From assembly GCA_007115705.1 (NCBI GenBank), contig QXEO01000548.1:9436383-9500382 (forward strand): a DNA stretch of 64,000 nucleotides, given 5' to 3'. Origin of the DNA: Dactylis glomerata. Lineage: Eukaryota > Streptophyta > Magnoliopsida > Poales > Poaceae. Made by a program: the position numbers and the translations under genes. Of this stretch, positions 34,018 through 45,322 are shown one piece after another; within the stretch, counting starts at the first letter, position 1, and each line of letters begins with the position of its first letter. The notes beneath the pieces were generated by a model. That model did no database searches. It was not told where the DNA came from and saw only the letters and a program-made list of their open reading frames with translations.

Positions 34018-37000
34018 GGAGCCTAAAGCCCTTGCCGCAGGATATGGGACGCAGATCGGTTGGATCGTCTAGGAGACCGTGACGATCAACACGAGGAACC
34101 TCTGAGATCCCAGCAATGCGTATCTTGTGCAGCTCCTACTGCAGAAGCTTCACGAGCGATACGATTTCCCGGAGGAGTACAAGAACCTAAACCTCAAAGA
34201 CAACAAGGTGAACCAGCAGGCCCTTACGAAGATGAGCACGGCCTTGGCTAGCTGGAGAACCCGGGTGAAGAAGCGGATTGACAAGAAGGAAAGCTGGGAA
34301 GAGATCAAGAAGCATGAGCCACTTCTACAACACGATGACTATGTTCTTTTCAAGGAGGAGTTGGAGACCGATACCTTCAAAGCTCTGTCGGCGTTGGGGA
34401 ATAAGATGTATGAACAGAACTTAGGTCCCCACCGTCTTGGGAGTGGCGGTTACAGAGGAATCCAGGAAGTGTGGGAGAAGGAGGACGCCGAGCTTATTCG
34501 TCTTGGCAAGCCCAACATGTTTGAAAAATTCACGGACCCGCAGGTCCAGAACTTTGTGCGGGCCTGCTACTACCTGTGCCCCAAGACAAAGGAATTCAAA
34601 ACCTCAGCGAAGGCTATGCAAGAGTTTGAGAAACTCGTGGTAAGCAATTTACCGCGGATCTCAAGTCGATTTGCAATCAATAATGAACCGATGATTCTAA
34701 TTGGGTTCATGAATCCTTTTGTAGGAAGCTGAAATAGCGGCCGAGGCAGCTTGCTCCACCCAAGGGCTATCGGAGCCTTGGGACACTCCTTTCAACAAGG
34801 CGACGAATATTATGAAGAAGAGGCCCAAGCACAACAAGATGACGTCCGCTGGACGTGTTTCCGGCTTTGGGCTGACCACGAAAGTTGGCGTCCACTTCAA
34901 AGAGGAATCAAAGACTAGAAAGGAGAGAAGAAGCAAGGTGGAGGAGGCGCAGAGGCGGGAGATTGCAGATCTCAAGGCGCAAGTGGCCGCGCTGCCCGCG
35001 CAGATGGAGGAGAAGTTCGAAGCAAGGTTGCGCCAGGTCATTCCTCCTCAACTGTGGGAGGGTCTAGCGGTGTGGAATGCCACTGGTGGAGTTGGGCCGA
35101 TACCGGTGCCCAGCGTGTCCGGCAGCAACTCGGCCCAACACGTGTCGCCGAACATGGTGACCCCGCCCTCCTACCCATCGGCAGACCCGTTCGCGGGGCT
35201 GAGCCCGCTGGCCGCCGACACCAACAACGCGCAGCCGGCGCCGATGCCCAACACCAACACGCGGCCGCCGCCTCCGCCGCAGCCCAACACCAACACGCGG
35301 CCGCCGCCTCCGCCGCAGCCCAAGACCAACGTGCAGCCGCCGCCCAACACCAACGTGCAGCCGCCGCCTCCACCGCAGCCCACGCAGCCTCGCGTGTCCA
35401 CCTTAGACGACCTCGATGCCCTTACCAAGGTAACTAATCATAGGCTCGACTTCATACTCTGCCGTCCTTTTTGATGAGTACCATCTGATAATTATGCCCA
35501 ACATGTTCTCCCGCAGGACACTAGTTGCACCTTGCTGCACTATGTGAACGGCGTGCTGAAGGATGTAGGCAAGGGTACCATATGCCAATCAAAGAACCCC
35601 CTGATGCACAACTTGCCCATCCCTGCTAGCATGTTCTGGGTCGCCCTGGTGCGTCCTTTGAAGGGTTGCGAAGGCGTTGATCCTCCCATGCAACCTCATG
35701 GAGCCAATGAGCATTACTCTCTCGGAGGTTGCGTCGGATGGCCCTTGCTATGGCCGAAGTCATAGATTCGCCTTCAAATGATGATCAGCGCCCCGCAGCT
35801 GCCCCCGTTAAAAAGACACGGCCATAGGTGTTCGTCCCCGCCACCAAGAGGCATCAGCAGCTAGCCACGCACACGCCGTCGCCTCCACCCGAGCACGTGG
35901 ACACTGCACCTAACCGCGGCGATGATCAGGGTGATGAAATTGACGGCTTCCTCGACACCGGGGCCAACGAAGGAATCTACATGCCTCCTCTTGGAGATCT
36001 AGCCTCCCGTGGTCAACAAGCCAGTCATCCCCTGTCATGCACGCACCGTCTGCGGTTTGGCAACGGTTCTCAGGAGACGCCTCCGGAAGCCGCAACCACA
36101 CAACCCAATTCGGCCAATGTTATCAGCCCCACCACACTCCACAAGGCGGTCGACGAGCAGTTGAAATCTGCTGCTCCCGTGCCGGATAATTTGCAATCCA
36201 CAGCTCCTGTCGAGGAGAAGAAGAAGGGCCAGAAGCATAGCCGGAGCAAGAAGGCTTCGAGCCAGCCGTCTCTGAGGAAGATACTCCGGGCTGAGGATGG
36301 CGTGCGAGAAGAACCCTGTGATTTCCCCATGCACATAGCGGGTCAGCCGATGCTGACAAAGGAGATGCTCGCCAACGCGGGTGGAGCGATCGTGAATTTG
36401 CACGACAGCATCCAGTATCTCGAGGAGCGCCTTCTCCAAGAAAAGAATCCCGGGTACCCGGTCTATACAATCAAGGTGCTAGAGGGCCATGGCTTCGTCG
36501 ATACATCACCCGCTGAAATCTTCTTCGTGCGGTACGAGGACATCTACAATCTGCTGCACTCCAACTGCCTGGACTATAACTTGGTCCGTCTATACACGCT
36601 TCATATGGCGTTGAAGGCAAAGAGAGAGAAGACCAAGGGCATCGTGATAGTAGACCCCTACTTCATGCGTGACGTTGCCTTGGTGAACGAGGCAGACCGA
36701 GCAACGGTGAAGGAGTACCTTGGGAATATCTTTGTGGAGAACCCGACCATCGACTCCATTCTTCTGCCTTGCTTTCCCGAGTAAGTGAACACCGCCATGA
36801 AAACTTCTTTCTTAGATTCTCCGGTTGGTCCTCTTACAACAATTTATTTTTCAATTGTGCTGCGCAGAGGCATATACTGCTCACTCATATCCATTTGCCT
36901 AAGGTGGTCGCCAGCGACGTACTTTGACTCATCGAGTGACACGAAGCCGATGAAGAACTATGGCCGAATCAAGAGTGTGCTCAATGATGCTCTACAATTC

Positions 37001-37432
37001 TATGCCGACAAGGGGGGCAAATTCACCAAGGGTGGCGAGAGAGTCAAGAATGGCAAGCATATCTTCATGCACCACACAAAGTTTCCATGCGTCAAGCAGC
37101 CGCCTGGCAGTGTGAAGGAGGCCTTCTACGCCCTCCATCACCTGAAGGGGATCGTTCGGGATTCGTGGATCAGGGCGCTACCAGCTAATCTTCGACCATG
37201 GGCCGAAAAGTTTGTGGCGATCGATGATGCGGACCTTAAGGAAGATTTCTGGCGCATCCAGACTCAGATCGCGCAAGTCCTTCATGAAGATGTCAACTCA
37301 ACCGGCGGGGTCATGCATTGTGGCGTAGCATTGACTAACCGCGAGATCGAAGGATGCCTCGATAGGCAGCGCGACACAAGGACGTTCATGACGAGAGAGG
37401 GCGTGCGCCCGTTCCCGGCGAGGACTACATGA
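34018..37432 (+). pseudogene. TNP1-like accessory gene of CACTA 2
   Basis: Exons by homology to CACTA 1: about 34018-34639 (ends in EFEKLV, donor GTAAGC), 34728-35429 (ends in LDDLDALTK, donor GTAACT), 35518 to about 35765, 35828-36783 and 36868-37432. Two stops break the first exon (near 34055 and 34090), and TAG at 35763 breaks the DUF8039-like part (VDPPMQPHGAN). The Pro-rich linker at about 35230-35390 is a tandem repeat of Pro-Pro-Pro-Gln-Pro-Asn-Thr units. The C-terminus has the same Ulp1-like fold as in CACTA 1 (FPCVKQPPGSVKEAFYAL), again without Cys: Glu stands at that position. The protein probably assists transposition, perhaps by binding the subterminal repeats. Confidence 0.75.
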
Positions 37433-37718
37433 TGTCTGTGGCTAGCTAGCGGTGTTGGGTCGATGTATCGTAAACTTTACTATCCTAGTGTTGTTTCCGA
37501 ACTATTGTTGGACATGTGTGTGTAAACCTTAACTTGCCGAGGCTCGTAATGCCTTGACGATCGATGTTGGACTTTCTTATATATGATCGATCGTCATCCA
37601 TGCTGTGTTTTATCCTAGGCTTATGAATCTTTGCCATAGTATTTGTGATCATGCAAGCATGTTTGCACTTTGTCATTCCTTTCGTTGCATAACATATATA
37701 CTACATGTCTATAGAGAG

Positions 37719-37955
37719 ATGGCGAAGTGGTACGTGGTGTACAGTGGTCGGGTTCCAGGAGTCTACGAGGAGTGGGAGGACTGCCAGGCACAGGTGACCA
37801 ACTTCAGCGGCAACTGCTACGAAGGGTACAAGACAAGAGAGCTCGCGGTGTCTAAGTGGAGGAGACACGTGTGGAAGAAGAATCGGATGAAGTTCTTGAT
37901 CATGGTCTCGATCTTGCTCATCATCGTCGTCGGTGTGATCTATTTGTTCATATAG
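37719..37955 (+). CDS. Small RNase H1 N-terminal-domain protein with C-terminal membrane anchor
   Basis: This is an intact 78-residue ORF. Residues 3-49 are an RNase H1 N-terminal/viroplasmin-type domain (WYVVYSGRVPGVYEEW, then CQAQVTNFSGNCYEGYKT), which in RNase H1 binds RNA/DNA hybrids. A basic linker (KWRRHVWKKNRMK) leads into about 20 hydrophobic residues (FLIMVSILLIIVVGVIYLFI) that reach the very C-terminus. This is the pattern of a tail-anchored membrane protein with the binding domain on the cytosolic or nucleoplasmic side. It lies between the TNP1-like gene and the right subterminal array, the same place as the broken homologue at 19875-20126. The function is unknown. Confidence 0.75.
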   Translation: MAKWYVVYSGRVPGVYEEWEDCQAQVTNFSGNCYEGYKTRELAVSKWRRHVWKKNRMKFLIMVSILLIIVVGVIYLFI

Positions 37956-38189
37956 TAGTCTAGGTGATATGTAACTCCATATATAATATGTAATGATCAA
38001 AGTTGTACTTAACTTGTCTAATGATTCGACACTTTACTTCATATTGATGTCTTTCAACACTTGACTTCATATTGATGTATTTCAGTGAATTCCTGTGTTA
38101 CTGATGTGTATATCTTTGCATTTCTGCTGTATACTGTATATTTTCTATTGTATATTGTGTATTTCTGCTATATTCTCGAAAAAATACAA

Positions 38190-38430
38190 ATGGAAAACAT
38201 ATCAGTGGAGCACCATTTTTAATATCAGTGGCGCACCCTATCCGTGGCGCACCTAAATGGGGTGCGCCGCAGATATTATGCGTGGCGCACGCATTAGGGT
38301 GCGCCATAGGTACCACACATAGCCGTGGCGCATATAGGCGTGCGCCACAGATAAAATATACCAGTGGCTTGATATGCGTGGCGCATCATAGGTGCGCCAC
38401 TAAGCCTCAAAATGGTGCTCCACAGATAGG
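38190..38430. repeat. Right subterminal repeat array of CACTA 2
   Basis: Five or more arms of GTGGCGCAC(C/G/A) pair with GGTGCGCCAC. The core differs from that of CACTA 1 by a single C/T change. Outer copies are looser (GTGGAGCACC, GGTGCTCCAC). Confidence 0.85.
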
Positions 38431-38529
38431 GTTTCTCCTAGTAGTGCTTGATAACTAGAGCAAAGGTGCGACTACCAGCCGATGAGTAGAAGACCATTAA
38501 AGCAGCAGTTGACAACGGCGCGGCCATCC

Positions 38530-39860
38530 CAATAGACGCAAGTAAAGAGGTACTCTTAGGATACCACTACGCCTTACATCAACAATCAAGGCAGCTGGAA
38601 AGAGAGAGAAGCAAAATAACGAAAAGGCGGGAATCAGTGAGCGCAGCAAGTAAAGCTTTGCACGAAGCACGCAACAACGCGTCATATACAAACAACAGAA
38701 GGTACAACAGGCATGGCTCACGAGTCAATAATCTTGAGCACTCAGATAGAAGAAACCTCTCAAGAAACCTTGACTCATCTTTCTTATCAGTTGATGAGCG
38801 AGGCAATATCATGCCAAAGACACCCGATGCAGCACATGTAGCAGCACAAGCATATCTATACACCGCGCAGCCAATACCAGGGGACCCAAGAGAACACATG
38901 CACGGGGCAGCATTACAGGGATTAAGATTAGTGGGAAACAAGTTGACAACCAAAGAAGAAGAAATACGTCGCAATGAAGGCACTCATAGACCCAGATCAC
39001 CACGCCATCACAATAGTCCTCGGCACATAAGCAAGAGCCGACGATCTAGGTCACCATCACCAAAACATTACAACAGTCCACGGTATGAAGGAACCCGAAG
39101 ATCTAAGTCTCCCAAGAAAGCGTATGACTACAAAGACGACGAAAAGGAGATGGGAGCGCCATGCTTTACTCGAAGAGTTTGCAGCACTCCCGTACCTAAG
39201 GGATTCAAACTACCCCATGATCAGCAGAAATATGACAGATCTCAGGAGCCACAGTCATGGCTCTGAGACTATCTACAAGCAGTAAGAATACTAGGGCGCT
39301 TGAAAGAAACAACAATGCAAAGCTTGCAGCTACACCTCACCGGCGCGGCGCGGTCATGGTTAGGCAAGCTAGGGAGAGAAACAATTGGAAGCTGGGATGA
39401 ACTCAAAAGGCAGTTCACAAGCAACTTCAATTCGACTTACAAGCAACCAGCATCAACGGAAGAAGTCAAAGCTTGCACACAGAAGCACAATGAATCACTT
39501 CGATCATACATACAATGGTGGAGCATCATCAAAAACTCTGCAGTCGATGTTTCCGACGAAAGAGCAATTGATGCTTTCACGATTGGGTTATGACAAGCAG
39601 ATCTAGTCAAAGAAATGGGATGGATCAAGCCAAAAACAGTGGCAGAATTAATGGACATAGCAAATAGAATTAATGGTCACAACAAAAGGACGCGGTCATC
39701 CGAAGATGACAGAGGGAACAGGTATAGCAATCAGAGGCGAAGGTCCCACAACTATGATAACTATGGCTCCCATAGTCAAGTAGCCGCAGGATACAGAGAG
39801 AACAACTACCAAGGAGACGACCACAGGAACACAAGATATCACAACAACGGCAAATAAGAC
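38530..39860 (+). pseudogene. Gag remnant of the Tat-like element
   Basis: One reading frame runs through the region with a few stops (TGA at 39264, TGA near 39591, TAA near 39856). An N-terminal Ser/Arg/Pro-rich part has repeats of (S)PRYEGTRRSKSP type. The retrotransposon gag core follows (LQLHLTGAARSWLGKL, WDELKRQFTSNF, LRSYIQWWSIIKNSA, AIDAFTIGL). The start codon is not certain because the 5' end is truncated; an in-frame stretch opens by 38530. Gag would form the particle shell. Confidence 0.75.
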
Positions 39861-39923
39861 TCAAGCAGCAACAGGCAATTTCAGCCAAGAGGATCAAGGG
39901 AATACAACCAGTCACCAGATGAC

Positions 39924-40990
39924 ATGCTCAACGAGCCATGCCATATGCACTACGCATACATCGACAGCAAGAGAGTATCACGACATGCGATGAAGGATTG
40001 CAGGACATTCCTCAAACTTCAAGAAGCAGTAGGACATAAGCAAGCTGAGGCAAGAAGGCAAGGATACGATGGAAACACGAGCAGTGCACCCCCAGCAAAT
40101 CAGCAAGCAACAAACGGAGCCGCGCAAGGGCAGAATCAGCCAAGTCAGGGAAACGAAAACGATGGAGGATACATCCCATCTAAAGGGCACATCAGTGCAA
40201 TGATACAACCAGTACCAAAGTCAAACAAAGAGCAGAAAAGCATCTCTCGACAAGTTAATCTAGCAATAACGTCGCCTCCAGTGTCCACAGAGTATTTGCA
40301 CTGGTCCGAACAGCCGATAGAATTCAATAGAGAAGACCACCCAATAACAGTACCTTGGCCAGGTAATGCGCCTCTGGTACTCAAAGCACAAATAGGGGGT
40401 ACGATGTGGAAAGAGTATTTATGGATGCAGGAAGTGGTATAAACCTAATATACGCAAAGACGCTCCGGGCAATGCACATATCACTGGAGTTCCTCAAGCT
40501 GACAGATTGCTCCTTCCATGGAATCGTACCAGGAAGCGCAAACTATCCATTGGGTCAAATAGCACTCGACGTTTGCTTTGGCAACTGCCAGAACTATATA
40601 AAGGAGAAGCTGGACTTTGAAGTCATGGACTGGCCCTCTCAGTATCACACGATCCTCGGACGACCCGCGTTTTCGTGTTTTATGGCAGTGCCTCACTACA
40701 CCTACCTGGTACTCAAAATGTCAGGACCCAATGGAATCATCACAGTGAAAGGAAGCTTCGAGCTCTCAGATATATGCGACAAATAGTTCCACAAAATGGC
40801 GCAGACATTTGGCATGATAGCCAAATATGGACAACTCAAAGAAAAAATAGACAAGGAGACCACAACAACTACAAGGCAACCCGAAGAAAACAAAGCAGGC
40901 AGCATCGAGCCAGAAGCAAAGAAACTTCGAGTCCAAGCGGAGGACCCGGGCAAATCTGCAACAAACGAGTCAGGGACTCCTGCCACTTAG
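39924..40990 (+). pseudogene. Protease remnant of the Tat-like element
   Basis: A Gln/Asn-rich linker with a Cys/His cluster (CHMHYAYIDSKRVSRHAMKDC) precedes an aspartic protease domain. A frameshift near 40406-40440 separates the two. The active site reads VFMDAGSGIN, with Ala where Thr or Ser is usual (D-A-G-S), and the flap region gives YHTILGRPAF. The frame ends in a Lys/Glu/Thr-rich tail at 40988. The polymerase that should follow is absent; the next coding matter is antisense. Confidence 0.7.
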
Positions 40991-41354
40991 GCGAAAAACC
41001 TCTTAAGGCAAATAGATAGTAGAGTTAGTAAAATAAGGCTATTCAGCCACGAGTTATAAGGGAAAAGACCCTCTGAACCCAGAACATAGGCCACCGGTCG
41101 GGTTCCTTGGGCCACCCCATGTATCTTTACATTCAGCATAATAAATAAAAGACAAGTTACTCATTCTCTGAGTTTACAAGTCTATCAATGAATCTATGTG
41201 GAGAAGTACGTGAAAAAATACTACAAACTGCGGTAAACGCACAACATACAACAACACAGCATCCTGAGTTGAATATTCTGATAACAGCGTCAGAATAACT
41301 AAAACTCTCACGCTCACGAAACAAAGCAAGCAAATTACAATGAGCAAATCCCGA

Positions 41355-42346
41355 CTACAAAGCCACTTGATTTGATAAATCAACCATGAGTGGGTTTAAA
41401 TAATGGTACTCATGGAAGAACTCAGCATCGGCTTCAAGCAGCTTAGGAATTATCCTTCTTGCAGGCTCAAGTGTAGCATCCATATGGACTCGCAGCACCA
41501 AAGATCTAGATCTTTGTGGAGGAGGCAAACCCCGAGAAATAGTATTGAAGTTCCGCTTTGAATGCCACTTCCGCACCTAGCCAAGAGCAAAATTGGCATC
41601 AGCAACCAGATTAAGTTCTATAAGCCGGTGAATACGTCGGCTCGTCTTAAAAACTTTGAGTAGCTGGCCAAAATTCTCCGGAAGAGGACTTCTGGGCAAC
41701 ATAACTGAAAACATAGTTGTCAAAGATTTTTGACAACTGTCAATAGCTTCTCCAACATGTCTACCGCAATCCTGCAGTAGAACAATAGCACTACGATGAT
41801 GAGCGTTAGCCCAAAAAGTATTGGTATCCGAGGAAACTCTCTCAACAGCCGCGGTCCACTCCTGCAGTCGACGATGTTCAGCAATAGGATCCAAGCAAAT
41901 ACCTGGGAAACAAGATTCAAATTAAATCAAAACAAGAAAGGATGACAAAGACATTTGGGGGCTCTGGGCAGCTTATATTGAAGTTGCTCGCATACTGTCT
42001 CGATAATCTCGGTCATGTAAAGATCACATTCTTCGAGTTGGACAACCTTCGCCATCAAGACAGACATCTGATTCTCAAGAGAGGACACCTTCTTTAGTAA
42101 ATCAGAAGATTTTCCAGCTTGATCCATGGCAGTCATAGTTTGTTGTTTCAAGGATGATAGCCAACCTTCAAGATCCGCAATCCTTGACAAATTCTCAGCA
42201 CAATGATCAGGCAAACCATGTCCAGAGGGAACCTCAGGAATTTGGGAACCTGCTATATTCATTGGCAATGGGCCACGCTTAAGCTCAGGCATTTCGATCT
42301 CACAATCAAGATGGACAAAAAAAGAATAAGATGACTTCAAATACAA
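41355..42346 (-). pseudogene. Antisense ORF set of the Tat-like element, distal exons
   Basis: On the strand opposite to gag, three open blocks (42346-41927, about 41906-41577 and 41576-41355) join through plausible splice sites; a TTCCCAG acceptor lies near 41907. The first block is coiled-coil-like (LEGWLSSLKQQTMTAM, LLKKVSSLENQMSVLMAKV). The later blocks are alpha-helical and Leu/Arg-rich. They resemble unclassified grass retrotransposon proteins, with no known function. A TAG at about 41577 separates the last two blocks. Confidence 0.5.
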
Positions 42347-42478
42347 AATAAGTGGAAGTCATAAATTACGATACAAAATGTTTACAAGAGGTAACTCTGG
42401 ACAGGACAATCGAGCATAATGTTTTGATTACAGCAAAGAGGCAACACAAGAGAATCACCTAGGAAGACAAGCAGAAAT

Positions 42479-45109
42479 CTACGTCACCTCGGTAGGGGAG
42501 GGATCCGTAGGGGCAGGAGCACCCGAGGAAGGTGCAGAAGCCGAAGGTGCTAGCACAGGAAGAATCAAGGAAACAAGCTTGGGCACGTACTTCTTTGCCT
42601 CCACAAAGAACTCCTTCATCTCTGCTGGGCATCGCGCATCAGAGGAGCTCACCTTTTCCCAGTCCACACTTTCGCCATGTGACTGAGTTAGAGCAATCGT
42701 CCCCTCAACACCTCGCTTCACAGAAGAAAGCTTCAGCTGAAGTACGGGATCTTCCAAGGTGTCGAAAGCCTCGACCAAATTCCTAAGATTGCCGATAGGT
42801 ATCTCATCCTTCTTCTTTGGAAACAACCCGATGAATAGGCGAGGAAGTACATGGTGAGTCCGCTGGAGGACATTTTGAACATTCCTCCACTTCGACTCCA
42901 AGACATCAATCATATCCAGCAAAGGATCTTTAGCACTATCAAGATGAAGCTTAATGATTTCTCCAAGTCGCTCTGCTGCATCACGAAAAATACAAGTAAG
43001 CCAAGGGAAGCATGTCGACATATAAAAATGCAGCAGAATACAAAGGCAAGAATAAGAACTTACTGCCAACAGATGCGAGAATTTTGTCGAGTCATTTTAC
43101 AACACCCCCTTCACACTTGGCTTGCTTCTGGGAAACCTCAACTAAAACTTTCTCAGCCTTAATAGCCCTGGCTTCCGCTGCCTTAACGGCTATGCCAGCA
43201 GAAGCTTTGGCAGTACCAGCATCCTTAAGAGCCTTGGAAGTGGTCTTAAGTTCAGCTTCCAAAGAAGCCACGAGCGTAAGGGCGTTGGCTAGAGCGACTG
43301 CAGATAAGGAGATGACATAGAGTATTAAAACAAAAGTAGCAATACAGGAGTACAATATGAGAACAATTGAAGCAAGGGAAGGTACCTTTGGACTCATCAG
43401 CAGTTTTTTGAATCTCAACACATTCAGTACCAAGAGACAAAAATTTCTGCATCAAGGGCTGTAGAACAAAATTATATAACCAAACTAGCTACACAGTCGT
43501 AAAATCAAATTGCAAGTTATACTCACATTACTAGAAATAGAAGGAGGATGGTGCACTTCAAGAGAGACGGACGCAGAGTGCATTGTTTTCTTGCAATGTT
43601 TAGTGATTGGTGCATTGATAATCTTCTCCATGGTTTCCTCCGGTGGAATTTCCACCGTAGTCCCTTCCTGCGAGTTCTTTTCCGCAACGGCAGAGGTTGG
43701 TGAAGGAAGAACCACAATAGTTGTCTCCTTTGACTTATCATCATCACTGAGGAAAATTATTCGAGTTCAAGGATAGGAGAGAAAAAAACAAGAAAAGATT
43801 AGCAGCAAAAGGCGAATAACTTACGAGTCATCTCCAAGAAAGTCGAACGGAGTAGAGGGAGGATCCTTAGAAGTCGATTGCTCCTGCAATACATCTTTCG
43901 GCTTAGATGAACCCGAGGAAGTCAAATCTTCTAGGCGTTTCCGCTTTTTATCTACACTTTGGACATCAGATTCAGCTAGGAGAGGCGATAGAGTGGAGTC
44001 ACTCCCCTCCAGAGAACCTTCGGCTCCATCCCCGTCCTGATTCTCAGCAGCCTCGGGGGCTTCGGAGTCAGCAGGAGCAACTTCAGTAGCAATGGGCCCT
44101 TCTTCGGGAAGGGGAGGACGTGAAGACATGATTCGGTGACCCTATAAAAAGGCAACCACAAAGTATCAGCAATAGATAATCGGAATTACACGAAGGGAAA
44201 AATATTTCTTCGGGTTATAAGTCAAGTACCTTTGGAAAAGGGTGAGCACAGTCGAAGGGAACGGATAGACAGGCAGGGACTGATAGTTTTGCAGTAAGGG
44301 TAGTCAGTGATCTAACCCTCTTATCAAGGTCATTTTTCTCTGGATCCTTTGGAGACACTCGAGAAGGATCTGACAAGCCAGAATATGTCCACAATTTAGA
44401 AACTCTAGCCTGCAGAGGCTGGATGCGTCTTTGCAGGAAGAACACCATGAGTTGTGTCCTAGTGAGTTCCTTCTCTGCTGCATTCTTGAGTTCCTGGATA
44501 CAAGCCAGCAATGGCTTCATTTCCTCTGTTTTAGCATCTAATGGCAGAGCATCCCAGGAAGTAAGTTTCATCACGCTTTTAGTGGCATTAAATGGAGCAA
44601 GCCCGTACTCATCGGCTTTAGAGGATTTTTGGTCCTTGATGTAGAACCATTGTTGTCTCCAACCTTGCACCAATTCAGCCATCTTGAACGGAAGGTATTG
44701 CGATTTAGATCGCACAGAAACAATAGCGCCGCCAAGTATAGGAATTTCATCCTTGGAGATATTTCCACAAACCCTAGTGGGGATTGATGCTGAGAAAGGC
44801 CTCACACAAGGTGATGAAGCAGGCAATGTGCAGAAGAGAATTTGGCGTGAGCTGATGTAGCTACACACCATAAACAAACAGAAGCCCATGAAGAAATTCG
44901 TGGGCAGGAAGAGAGAAACCACAAAGGAGGAAAGCTAGAAACATCACCTAGAATACAGGTGGTGGTGTAGGGGTGATCTCGGTGCTGGGGAAGACAATCT
45001 CCATGGACTCCGCCAGGAACCCTTCCTTCTTCACCTTTTTCAGATCCGCTTCATCGAAAATGGAAGCATTCCATCCCAAAGCTTGCTTCTTTGTGCCTTT
45101 CTTTGCCAT
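42479..45109 (-). pseudogene. Antisense, intron-containing gene of the Tat-like element (putative gypsy-type transposon domain)
   Basis: Starting near 45109 (MAKKGTKKQALGW), exons run leftward to a stop at 42481. Recognisable parts are the domain that Pfam calls putative gypsy type transposon (PDEFLH/CVQLHQ-type stretches in damaged frames at about 44,940-44,780), then WRQQWFYIKDQ, an acidic Ser-rich region (44129-43821) and a long coiled coil at 43330-43100 (LVASLEAELKTTSKALKDA). The C-terminal unit contains VEGTIALTQSHGESVDWEKV and ends in a Pro/Ser/Ala-rich tail. GT-AG borders are visible, for example at about 43384 and 43302, 43067 and 42988. Such antisense genes are known from Tat elements such as maize Grande. 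Several frames are broken. No enzymatic motif is seen. Confidence 0.6.
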
Positions 45110-45322
45110 TCTTTCGTGGTGCACAACGCGCTTGATGGGCATGCAATGGCGCAGCGCTAGGAGTTGCGGGAGAGAACAAGCGCAAGGAGGAAGAAGAAGT
45201 GGCAGCGGCGGAGGAGAAGAGAACTGGTAAATAGTAATAGAAAAAAGGTTTTCTTTAAATAGATTCCACAGGAAGGAACGTGGGCTACGACGTGGCGTGA
45301 AAAGCGTAAGCAGCAAGCCCAC

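Larger units (their letters stand above)
34010..38446 (+). mobile_element. CACTA transposon 2, left-truncated
   Basis: The right end is clear: a subterminal array, then a terminus whose reverse complement reads CACTACTAGGAGAAACC, ending at 38446. The left end is missing. The element starts inside the coding region of its TNP1-like gene near 34010-34020, next to the FAR1 flank. It retains most of that gene and the small hybrid-binding ORF but no TNP2. It is a relative of CACTA 1 (same gene order, moderate protein similarity) but clearly another family, since its subterminal core is GTGGCGCAC rather than GTGGCGTAC. Confidence 0.85.

Noticed and set aside
37719..37955. An endogenous caulimovirus fragment, because of the viroplasmin-type domain
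   Set aside because: The domain also exists in eukaryotic RNase H1; no other caulimovirus gene is nearby, and the same ORF recurs at the same place in two CACTA elements.
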